The position numbers and the translations under genes were made by a program. From Rhea pennata (taxonomy: Eukaryota > Chordata > Aves > Rheiformes > Rheidae), in NCBI RefSeq assembly GCF_028389875.1, contig NC_084687.1:4748157-4812156 (forward strand): a stretch of DNA of 64,000 nt, read 5' to 3'. Below are positions 1 through 9,953 of the stretch, piece after piece; within the stretch, counting starts at the first letter, position 1, and each line of letters opens with the position of its first letter. The notes under the pieces were generated by a model that ran no database searches, was not told where the DNA came from, and saw only the letters and a program-made list of their open reading frames with translations.

Positions 1-3000
1 ACTCTGATTTTTTCTGTATATGATGGAAAAAATCCCTCCAGCGACTATGCTAAAGCCTTGATTGTTGCTGAAGTGTAGAATTATGAAGAGAAAGCTTTTG
101 TGCTGCTTTTGTCAGTAATGAATGTGGATCCTACCTAGAATTTGGATTCAAACCTTGATGAACTCTGTATGCAATCCAAAGCCATGTCTAAACAGAGGTT
201 TCTAGAAAATGACCTTTACTTTTATAACTAAACAACCCCCTCTGTCCCTAGTTGCAAACCCCCTGGCAGTGCAAGGGTAAGTTCCAACTCCAAAGCTGGA
301 TATCTGTTCAACTCTGGTCTCTGTGGTGTTCTCCTTCTGAGCCACTACGGGGAAGATACTGAGTGCGTCTTTGCTCCAGGGCTCAGCTGCCCTTTGGTGT
401 TAGCTATAAAGGAGATAGTTTTGGTTAGGGAGAGCTGGGAGCAAGTAGAGTGTGCTGGTCACATGCAAAATCGTGGATAGCAAGGAGGTTTGGAAAGCAC
501 TGGAGGGTGGATGCATGTGGTACACCATGCGCTGGTCTCCCCATGTCCAGGTGTGGCACACCACTAAAAAACAACTAGCTGGCTGTGCCAGGGAGGGCAA
601 GAAATCCTTGGGAACAGCCTAGAGCAGTCCTTTGGAGTCCACCTGCTCCTCAGGAGGTATTTGTCCAGGCCAGGATCAGCCTGCCTCTTGGGAAAGGGCA
701 CCACCCAGATCTAAGCTGTTGTAGGGTGTTGCCCTGCTTTATCTGGGCCTTCTTTGTGTACTAATTGATGTTTGCAGGGTTTGGGAGGTTTGCTGGGCTC
801 TGGGAAACACTAGCTTCTTTCATATTTGTGGGTGTAGCCTGAGAAGAACCCCAAAGATCTTCTCCCAGTGTCCTTCTCTCGCACGTGGGATCCTGGACCA
901 TCAACCGCACAGCACCTCTCACCAGTTTTAAGAGAAAAGTCCCCCCATGGCTTTGCAATCTGGGCATACAGAGGCCATGGGGAGAAGGATGGATTCGGCA
1001 GAGTTTTGTCAGCATAGCAGCTATAGATGGGACCTGATATAATCCTTGCTGTGGAGCTGAGTTGAGGACTAAGAGGGCTGATGGGAGAGAAAAGAAGGGG
1101 AAAATAGATCCATAACCTATGATGTGGATGAGATTCTGCAGTTAGCCATAACCAGGTCAGGTTTCCATATGTTAGACTGATCATGGGTTGCTGTAACGAA
1201 TGCTGGAGTAGGCCAAAATCTAGAAGTTCTTGAGTTACTTGTCTTCTCTTTTATTAACCTGCGCCTGCCACACAAACTCTTGGAAGTCTGTGTACAGGGA
1301 CTGACTGCTGGAAAGACTCAGAACTTCCTGGAAAGATGTCATTTTCTGTTTGATGCTCTATAAAACCCTCAAGCACAGGAGTCTGTATGGTGATAGCTGA
1401 GGTCTCCGATGCAATCATAAAAGTCACTTCAATCTGTAACCACCTCCTGCTTTTCTCCTCTAATCTGTGGGTAATTCAACTGCTCTTCACAGGCTTTCAA
1501 AAGACACATTCATGGAAGCAAGTCCAGCAGAGACTCCTCACTGAGTGCTGAGATGTCAGGTAGTGCTCAACAGGGTCAGTAAAATCACTTACTAGCTGCT
1601 ACAGCAACGGCGCCTTTGGTACTCTTGCCCTTTTCTTTTTTTGCTGACAATTGGGGTTGCTATGATACTGTAAGACACATTATCTGGTGTTTATAATACT
1701 TTATAAGCAATAAATGTTGATTTTGGCAATGTGCTGCTTTGGCAACTAGTCACTGGTTGTTTTTCCCTGGCTACATTTGAGTTTGGCAGATGAGTTGCAT
1801 CCTAACCACTGAAAAAATCCAGTCTTGTGGTTTCAGCCAGTTTTTTTTTTTTTTTTTAACTTCTCTTTTCTAGGAAAAGAAAAATCCCTTTTTTGTATTA
1901 TGGCTGCATTTCAATGCAGTGTGAGATCACTATATATAGTCCTCCAGCCTCCTTTAGAAGGAAAGGTGTGAGATAGGCCTATGGAGGGAAGTTTGCCTCA
2001 AAAGCCCCCCAAAAATCAGGGATGAGGGGGAGGAGTGATAGTCCCTCACCCAGCCAGGCTGAAGTGAGGGGCAGTGTGATTCATGGGAAGGGCCCTGTAT
2101 CTTGCCTCTGCTTTGAACAAGACAGAGCATCTCTTAGGCCGCGGTTTGCTGCCATGCAGGTTGTCTCTCCCTTGTAGACCACAAGCTCCTCAGTTCATGT
2201 GGTTGTTAACGTGTGTCTTTGTGGCTTCAAGGATGATCCGACATTCCCATCTTATTGATGGGTTCACCACCAGCCGTACTGGTGGTTACCTCTCCTTGGT
2301 TGTGGGGAGGTTTGAAACTGTCCAGAGCCCATATTTATTTGGGGACTTTCCAGGGGAGAGGAGCAGAGGCCAGGTAGGGAGACACACCCCAGGGTGCTGC
2401 AGTAAGGGAGAATTTCCTGCCTCTGCACACATCTGTCCCTCACACGTGCTGTTTACCCTGCCATGCTGTGGACCAAGATGAGATGTCCTCTCCAACAGTG
2501 GCTGAAGGGCAGAAGGGTGGTGCAGAGCGAGGGACTGGCCAGAGGCACATCCTCTCGCACTGCTGGGCACCCCGAGCTCTGCTGCTGCCAGGGCTCTGCT
2601 CTCCCTCCATCTCACATACTAGCAAGGCAGCTCCAAGCTTTGCAGGGGACAACTGTAGAGCTCCTGGTGTGGACACCTCCATCCCCAAACCACTTGGGGC
2701 TCTGCTTGGACCTTTTCTCTTGTTCCCTCTCTACTCTGTCAAGTTTTATTTAACAGGAACACAGGTAGGCAGAGGCAGTTGCATCCTGTAACGGGATGTG
2801 GAAAAAAACAATAACCAAATGCAAAGAACAGGAAACCATCTCTGAAATCAGCGTGAGGTCATCTACGCACCTTCCCTGGCAGGGCAGCAGCAGGAGAAAC
2901 TCATGGGTCTGAGGCTTATTCTCCAGGTGATAATGTTGTGCTTTGAACAAATGTCATCTTATACGGGACACTGTCAACACAGGTCGAGCCAGAAGATTGT

Positions 3001-4177
3001 GAGGCCAAGGAAAACCCCCCTGAGAAAACTGAAAGCAACTGAAGCCAATGAGTGCTCGGCACCATTGGAAAACTTAGGCCCAAAGTCCTAAGAAATTCAA
3101 AGAAAGAGCAATTATTTCTTCTTGCAGCTCCCTGGAGTACAGCAATGTTTGTTGCCTAAAATATTTTTGAAAGGACAAGACATTTGCAGTGGGTCAGATA
3201 GGCTGTTTTCTATGAGGAAACATGGTGTGCAACAAGGAAAGTAGATCAGAGGGAGGCTGTTCTGGGAAAAGCTTCTCCTCGGGGTGGTGCCATCCGTCAT
3301 CGAAGCCCTGGGTTTGTGCTGCAAAAGCCCCCGTGCTCAGACGCTGTTGTGAAACGCAGCTGCCTCTCAGCGCGCTCCCCAGGGCGCTCGGGTCTCTGCG
3401 GACGGGGGAGAGGGCAGGGTTGCAGGGGTCCTGGCAGGCTGCGAGCGGCGCTGCCCGGACGTGCCCCACATGTGTCTGAGCACGTCCGGCCCGTGCTGCC
3501 CGTCGGCGTGCTCGGAGCCGGCGGCGGAGTCGGGGTCCAGCAAGGCGAACAGCCCCAGCAAAGGCCCGCGCTGACGGAAGGTGCTCCGGCGCCCCGAGAC
3601 GCGGCGGGGCGCTTAGCGAAGCCCAGCGCGGTGCGGCCTCGCGGGATCAGACACTCGGAGGGCTCCGGCCGGGCAGGAGGGTGCTCAGGACTTGTTCTGA
3701 CTGTGGTCTAGACAGCAGCAAAGTGGTGTGTGCGGCAAACCGAGGTCTAACCTGGGCGGCAAACAGGTTGGAAAGGCTTTGTGTCCTGTCCACGTCCTTT
3801 TTCTCCTCTCCATCTCCACTGCATTTCACACGCTTCGGTCACAGTCTTACTTCACAACTGTGTTTTGAAAGGACTTATTAGCTCTGAGTGTAGGCTGGGC
3901 TTAAGACTCCTGCGTTATTGTTTACGCTGCCTGCTAGGCCTGTTTCTGGGGTCAGACCCAGGTTACCAATTACAGCTGTGATTAAACATCCTAGCCCTGC
4001 TTACCCTTGGGCTTTTTTCCCCCTTAAATTCCCACTGATTGTGCTGAACCGGTGTTAGCAACCAGGCGGCTGTTGGCAGAGGAACCACAAAGTCTGAGCC
4101 TCCTCCGACACAGCCAGCTAACGAGATCTGAACCGGGTTAATACGCTCTATTACAGTTCAAAACTGTTCCCGCAGAC
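1..4177. other. Non-coding flank upstream of BTG2
   Basis: I find no supportable exon here; the open frames are short and resemble no protein I recognise. Composition is moderate in GC, apart from a small GC-rich patch at about 3.36-3.66 kb. A T17 run lies at 1841-1857. An AATAAA at 1709-1714 on the + strand follows an AT-rich stretch and could be the poly(A) signal of an unseen upstream transcript, but there is no other support for one. Confidence 0.6.
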
Positions 4178-4199
4178 TTTTTTTTTTTTTTTTTTTTTT
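4178..4199. repeat. T22 homopolymer
   Basis: An uninterrupted run of 22 T (A on the other strand). No retroposon body or flanking target duplication is obvious, so it is probably a plain homopolymer tract. Confidence 0.95.
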
Positions 4200-4812
4200 C
4201 CTTAATGTAAAGGAAAAGCAGCCCTTGGCTTCCCAAATCTAAATAGATAACCTTCAAATCCTTCTCCAGCACTAGGATAATGGGGAGGGGCCCACCCTGG
4301 AGAAGTGACAGCTCATTTAGCCATCTGCGGGACACATCTAATCAGGAGGATTTGAATGTTAATTCTGTGTGTGTGACTATTTCTCTGCTGATAACAGGGG
4401 GTGTGGATTCACACTGTGGCTATTTGGCTGGCAGCTGACTCCATTCAAGGGACAGCTTGTGAAGTGTTTTTTGTGTCTAATGCTTCGTGAAGGACAGCCC
4501 AGCATATTAAAAAAGGTGCCCCCCCCCAAACATGACCAAAGAAAGTGTAGAGTGGGAATAGTTGCCTTTTAGGTGTGCATAAAAAAGCCATGAGCTGCTG
4601 ACTCTCGAAAAGCCTGAGTCCACGCGAGCATTTTGGTCTGTCCATGCTGAGCTTTAACCCTTGTTTGAAAGGCAGATGTTACCCTTTTATTGCAAAACTT
4701 CCAGCTCAATTTGTTTTGGAGAAACAGGGCCAAAACGTTTGAAAGCCCATCTGAACTTTTAATTCCTGTCAAACCAGTTACAAACCTAGTCCAGCCAATT
4801 GCTATGGAGAGA

Positions 4813-4971
4813 TTTATATATGCATATATGTGTGTGTATATATATATGTACATATATATACACACATGTGTATACATATATACACATGTATACACATGTA
4901 TGCACATATATATACGTGTATATATATGTATACACACACATACATATGTGTGTGTGTGTGTGTATATATTT
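4813..4971. repeat. TA/TG/CA microsatellite with self-complementary core
   Basis: About 160 bp of almost perfectly alternating purine and pyrimidine, mixing (TA)n, (TG)n and (CA)n. The part at 4833-4866 is centred on GTAC and is a 34-bp inverted repeat with one mismatched pair. Such sequence is prone to cruciform or Z-DNA formation and to length polymorphism. The open frames over it, reading only Tyr, Ile, His, Thr, Val and Cys, are artefacts. Confidence 0.95.
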
Positions 4972-7940
4972 AATTGAAATTTAAATGCTCTGAGACATTT
5001 CCAGCTAAACTTAGGGTGGAGACTATTCTAGCCAGAACAGCATTAAAAACAGCTCTAACTTCTCTTTTTGAAATGAATGTTATTTTATAATTGTTTGTTT
5101 ACTCTGTAACTCCTCAAAGCAATTGAAAGCATGTATTAAGTCTTATGCCTTGTCTCCAAGACTGCAGCCTTGTTTTAACAGGGCCAGAAGTTATGGGCAC
5201 ATACCCTGCTTAGAGGTCCTTGAGCTCCACAGGAAATCTCTCATTGGAAGGGCTTAACGAAGAGAATCTGATTTTGGAGACAAGGGCTTGCACTAGATAC
5301 AAACACATCCAAGAGAAAGGCCCTCAGCTGTGCCAGGGTAGCTTGTAAGAACAATGATGATGATTAAGAATAAATGGAGGATCTGAATTTGGAGAATGGT
5401 GCCACCACTTGTTTCATCTGCTTGCAGAGCAGGGGGGACCAGGGGAACCTGCTCGCCGAGGTTAGGTCATCAACAGCACTTAAGAACACTGTTAGCCCTA
5501 ATTGCGAGTAAACCTGCGCTTGCTATTAATGCTATTCTTGGCCGACTTGAGGACAGAAGACCTCTTGCTACGGTTACTGTACAGTGACTCAGAACCGCAT
5601 AACACCATCCAAGTACTTCTCAATGTGACCCTTCTGTCAGATGGGGGAAACATCTCCTTGGTTTGTCCAGTTAGACTGCAGACTCTGCTCAGGGTCTCCT
5701 ATGCTTTACTGAAGTAGCAGATTTGAGAATTAATTTTTGCTTTGGCTTTTACAGGTGTATTTGCATGAATGTGCCTTGTGCCAGGATAGTTTTGTTTGCT
5801 TCTTAATTTTATGCCAGTTATGATTGCGCCCATGTGCTCCGAGTGTCTTTGGTGGCTGATAATACTGGTGTGCATAAAGCAATAAAGCTCTGCATGCACA
5901 GGCTCTCAGTGCGGGTGTTTGTGCAGCCTCTTTGGGGGCCTCTGGCTGCTGCTGCGGTATAAATAACCCGTCTATATTGTATCGCGCCCTGTGCTTCACA
6001 TGGACCCGAGTTTCTTTCATGTGTGTTGCTGACTTAAAAAAAAAAGACCTTAGACTTTAATCCTTGGGTTTATTTCAAAGCTTACAAAGGCAAATCTGGT
6101 TTACAGCAAGAGATTTGCCTGCTTCCTTGTGCTCTGGGGATGAATGGAGCGGCAGATGGAGGGGGGTGGGAAGGACCCGGACCCCTGGGCTCGAGCTGCT
6201 GGCGAGCCTGGCCCTCCACTAGCCGAGCCGAGCCGCAGCAGCTCCTCCGCCTGCTGCCTGAAGCACCGTCCTTTAAGCTGTGCAGAGCACAGAACGGGAT
6301 CAGTGCAGACCTCTGCCTGGGCAGTGTTTTTTCTATCGACCTCTACTAAACCAGCAGGATTTCTGTTTTCTTCCTCTTTGCCCTGGCCTGTTGGCTGTAC
6401 ATTGCTACACAGTCCTGGTGCTTCAGGAGGCGTGAGTCTGCATGTGCAGCGTGTGCCTGCATGAACGACGGAGGTGTGAACAAAACGAGCTGCAGACTCC
6501 AGGAGCCAAAGGCCTCAAATAAATCCTACTGCATTCCTGAGTCATGGAAAATAATTGGAGTTTTGAGACACATGAAATCTCCCCTTTTGAGAGCGCTGCA
6601 AAGAGGTGACAGGCACAGTGGTGCTCATAGATGGCCCTTGCCAACGTGAAGGATGCCCACACCATGCGGGACCCCAGAGCTGTCTATAAGACCAGCGATA
6701 AGATGGAGCTGAGCCAGCAGGCTGACAGCCGGGAGGCGCGGGCCGCTCCTCCCGCCTTATCGGGGAGCGCCGGTGCGAAAGCGCGGTGCCAGCAATGGGA
6801 GCAGCACGGTGAGAACCGGCCCCGGCTCGGCCTCCGCGGGGCTGCTCCTCGGGCAGAGGCCAACCCACATGATCTCATTCCTCGCCTCGGCTTCTCTGGC
6901 TGCACCCACTGCTTGTGGAGGTGCCAAATGAGGCCCTGCCATGGAAGGAGAACGTGTTTTCGCGAAGATCAGACCCGTGGCTTCAGATCCTCTCCCGGTT
7001 CTCGCCGAGGGAGGGATCTGGGGCTGCGAGACAATAGCTCTGAACAACCCCAGGCCGCTGCCAGGCAATATTCATTCAGAAATCCCATCCTGTTTTGATA
7101 GTAACTCTCTCATGGTTGATCAAAGAAAAGGCAAGAAAAGAGCCTGCCCTCCTACTGCTGCTTTAGCTGCAGGCTGGTTTCAGCAGAAGCTGGGCGAGCG
7201 CCTCCATCGCGGGCAGCGTGGCTGGCAGCTGGGCCAGCTGGTGCAGCTCCCGGTTTTGCAGTGCCTTACTAAGCGTCAGGGCTTGCGCTAGCTCTCCTCT
7301 CCCCTGCTGCTGGGCTGGATGGAGGCAACTGAGGACGCTGCCTCCGCTCGCGGCTTGCCTTGGCTTGCTCCCCCGCGCCATGGTGGGACACGCGCTCCCT
7401 GTGCTGCAGCGACCTCCTCCTGGCTCCTGCTCTCCCGCCAGCCTGGCTTCTGGCTGGACGAGGCCCCAGGTCCCAGGGTGTCTGCTCTCACCGTTCACCT
7501 AAAACACTTCTTAGGCACAAGACAAAAGCGGTGTGCTGTGGCGTGGTGTGGCGCGGCGCGGTACGGTAGCCTTCCACCCTCATCCCCCTCCGCTCTGCCT
7601 GGGTTCTCCCTGTACGCTTTGGGGGTCTCTGCCTGGAAGGGATGTGGAATAGGGACCTGTGATGTGTCCAGGGCAAGGAGACGCAGGAAGGCTGCTTAGC
7701 GGTGATGGGAAATGGCCTGCGCGCTCCTGAGGAGACGGGGCCCCCGGACGCAGTCCTGAGAGCCGAGCACCCACACTGAACTGAAGTCAAGAGGGTGGGA
7801 AGGGCCAGGGCCAGGTCACCGTCACCCCCGGAAGGCTGAGTCACCTCATCCCAGCTCAGCAGAACTGCCACTGCGCTGAGGTCGGGGCTGCCCCGTTTTG
7901 GGGCCAGCGTGCAGCGCGCCCTGGCTACGGATGGAGGCGG
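4972..7940. other. Non-coding distal upstream region of BTG2
   Basis: No coding exon can be supported. GC rises towards BTG2. A TATAAATA at 5958-5965 and an AATAAA at 5881-5886 on the + strand lie in a modest AT-rich patch. From about 6.6 kb onward the DNA is GC-rich and its long open frames have no recognisable domain. Confidence 0.6.
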
Positions 7941-8230
7941 GGTGTGGGGGGCCGGGAGCTGGACCCACCGTCCGGGGCGGGGGGGGGGGGTGGTGGTGCA
8001 GCGAGCCCGGGGCCGAGACCTGCCGTCCGGAGAGGCGCAGTGAGCCCGGGGCCAAGGCTGGGGCCTGCCGTCGGAGGGGTGGGGGGCGCAGCGAGCCCGG
8101 GGCCCGGACCCGCCGGCGGGGGGGGGTGTGCAGCGGGGCCGAGGCCGGGACCCGCCGTCGGAGGGCGGGGGGGCGCAGCGGGGCCGAGGCCGGGACCCGC
8201 CGGCGGGGGGGGGGGGGGGGGGGCGCAGCC
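7940..8230. repeat. G-rich minisatellite upstream of the BTG2 promoter
   Basis: About five to six degenerate copies of a 38-51 bp unit share a core like GCAGCGAGCCCGGGGCC, followed by GACCYGCCG and a G-run. Cores begin near 7998, 8036, 8087, 8130 and 8175. The array ends in a G19 run (8205-8223) and also holds an earlier G-run near 7978-7990. It ends about 15 bp before the MEF2-type site of the promoter. Strong G-strand asymmetry makes G-quadruplex formation likely. Proline/glycine-rich frames read across it are repeat artefacts. Confidence 0.85.
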
Positions 8231-8244
8231 AGTCTCGCTCGACC

Positions 8245-8410
8245 CTAAAAATAGCGCCCGGGTCACCCCCCCCCCGCCACCATTGTCATCCGCGCAGCTA
8301 CGTCACTCCTTCCACTGTGCTGACGTCAGCCTGCATTAGCATAGCGCGCCCCCTCGGCCAATGGCGGCCGCCCGGCCGATGACGCCGCCCCGGGCAGGCC
8401 CATTTAAGGG
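8245..8410 (+). promoter_or_regulatory. BTG2 core and proximal promoter
   Basis: Visible motifs, in order: CTAAAAATAG at 8245-8254 is a perfect MEF2 consensus; TACGTCAC at 8299-8306 is CRE-like; TGACGTCA at 8321-8328 is a perfect palindromic CRE; CCAAT at 8358-8362 runs into ATGGCGGC (YY1-like); CATTTAAG at 8401-8408 is a TATA-like box. With that TATA-like box, transcription should begin near 8430-8440, about 100 bp before the start codon. CRE and CCAAT sites fit the immediate-early induction known for BTG2. The MEF2 site is seen in the sequence but its use is inferred. Confidence 0.75.
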
Positions 8411-8433
8411 CGGCGCGGCGCTCGCGGCGCCCC

Positions 8434-8505
8434 ATGAGCCGAGCGGAGCCGAGCGGAGCGCGAGGCCGCGCCGCGCCGGGGAGCCGCCGCCAGCCGCAGC
8501 CTTAA
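8434..8505 (+). other. Candidate upstream ORF in the BTG2 5'UTR
   Basis: An ATG at 8434 opens a 23-codon frame ending in TAA at 8503-8505, 38 bp before the BTG2 start codon and in a different frame. It begins [15 protein letters not shown]. Whether it is in the mRNA depends on the exact transcription start, because the ATG lies about 26 bp downstream of the TATA-like box. If transcribed, it could dampen or regulate BTG2 translation. Confidence 0.4.
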
Positions 8506-8543
8506 AGGGGCCGCGCCGCCACCTCCTCCCGGGAGCCGGAGCC

Positions 8544-9953
8544 ATGAACCAGGGCCAGCGTCGCAGCGGCGGCCCGCGGGCGGACATGGCCCCCGAGATC
8601 GCCGCCGCCGTGGGCTTCGTCTCCAGTCTGCTGCGGACGCGGGGCTGCGTCAGCGAGCAGCAGCTGCAGGTGTTTAGCGGGGCGCTGCGGGAGGCGCTCG
8701 CAGGTGAGACGCGGCCCCTGGCAGCGCGCAGCCCCCAGGGCCGCCCCTGCCTCCCTATCTGGGGCTGGGGAAAAGCTTTCCGGGCGCCCCGAGGGGAGGG
8801 GAAGAAGTTTCGGGACGAGCGCAGCACACCCGTGTTTTCCTCGGCCCTCCCCGGGACCAGGCTCTTACCCGTGTCCTTCCCCAGAATCCAGCTGTGGCCC
8901 CTGCCTGGGCCGGCACCCGCCTGTCTCCCTTCTGGGGTTGGGTGTCTGCATGCATCCTTTCTTGGCAGTCACCCGTGTCGCTTCCCGGATCAGGTGCCCA
9001 CCCGTGTTCCCCTGGGCTGTGGGGTGAGCACCTCGAGACCCTCTCCCACGGACACAGCAGCCCCTCTACTCCTAGCCCATCCCTCCAGGACCTGGGCACT
9101 AGCTGGGTCTGGGTGTCCCTCCCCCCCCAGCACAGCACATCTCGGGCTTGGTGCTAGCAGGGTGGTTTGGGGGTCTCCTCCCAGGCTGGCGTGGCTCTTG
9201 TGTTATCGGTCCTGGGAAGGAACAGTTTGTTGCCGTGCTGAGATAAGGGATAGAGGTGCGCCACTGAGCTTGTAGCGTGACCTGGATGTTACTCCCAGAC
9301 CGCAGTGTTTAACTGCTGGTGATACCAGTATCTCCTGCAGCCACCCCAGTGGTCGAGGTGAAGGTGTTGGGGTCCTGTCTCAGCAGCTGCTGTGGCTTTG
9401 TCCTGCCCGGGCTTGCTAGGACCTGAAGAGCTGCACTCCTGCGCCTCAGAGCGCTTTGCTCTAGAGCCTCTGTCTGATGGAGGGAGATAGAGAGGACTTG
9501 ATTTTTTCCTTCTGTGGGTTGTAGGGCTCCCTTGGGATTGCAGGGGGATGCAGGCTTCCTTATAGCTGTTGCCTGTCTGCTTACCACTCTTTCCTTCTTG
9601 CCTCTCTTGTAGAGCACTACAAACATCACTGGTTTCCTGAGAAACCGTTCAAAGGCTCTGGGTATCGCTGCATCCGGATCAATCACAAAATGGACCCAAT
9701 TATCAGTAAGGCAGCTAGCCAGATCGGACTCAGCCTACCGCAGCTCTATCAGCTCCTGCCCAGCGAGCTCACGCTCTGGGTGGACCCCTATGAGGTGTCC
9801 TACCGTATTGGTGAGGATGGCTCCATCTGCGTCTTGTACGAAGCGACTGCAACAAAACCTGTGAGCTCCTATGGGATGCTTACCTGTAAGAACCAGATGA
9901 TGATAGGTCGCACCAGCCCTTCCAAAAACTACATCATGACTGTCTCCAGCTAA
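8544..9953 (+). CDS. BTG2: BTG2, antiproliferative BTG/TOB family protein (2 coding exons)
   Basis: Joined exons 8544-8703 and 9613-9953 encode 166 aa (human protein 158). The family protein binds the CAF1/CNOT7 deadenylase of CCR4-NOT, promotes mRNA deadenylation and restrains the G1/S transition. Exon 1 encodes residues 1-53, including [15 protein letters not shown] and the SGALREAL helix. The donor is CAG|GTGAGA and the acceptor TTGTAG|AGCAC, splitting the Glu54 codon in phase 1. Box A spans about residues 55-77 ([11 protein letters not shown] to RINHK), and Box B about 102-120 ([19 protein letters not shown]), including Trp109. The C-terminal SPSKNY motif is conserved. The start at 8544 has a gccATGa context and aligns with the mammalian N-terminus up to six extra residues. 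Phe66 replaces the Ser found in the human protein in PxKGSG. Neighbouring FMOD converges tail to tail from the other strand. Confidence 0.98.
8704..9612 (+). other. BTG2 intron 1
   Basis: A GT-AG intron of 909 bp. It contains several imperfect copies of ACCCGTGT near 8825-9010 but no further exon. The open frame of exon 1 runs on into it as far as 9275, which is read-through and not protein. Confidence 0.95.

Noticed and set aside
8388-8405. p53 response element in the BTG2 promoter (GGGCAGGCCC)
   Set aside because: Only one half-site with one mismatch to RRRCWWGYYY, and no adjacent second half. BTG2 is a known p53 target, but this sequence does not show the element.
8361-9275. 304-codon continuous frame over BTG2 exon 1
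   Set aside because: The upstream ATG at 8361 lies in the promoter before the TATA-like box, and the 3' part reads intron 1. Only 8544-8703 is coding.
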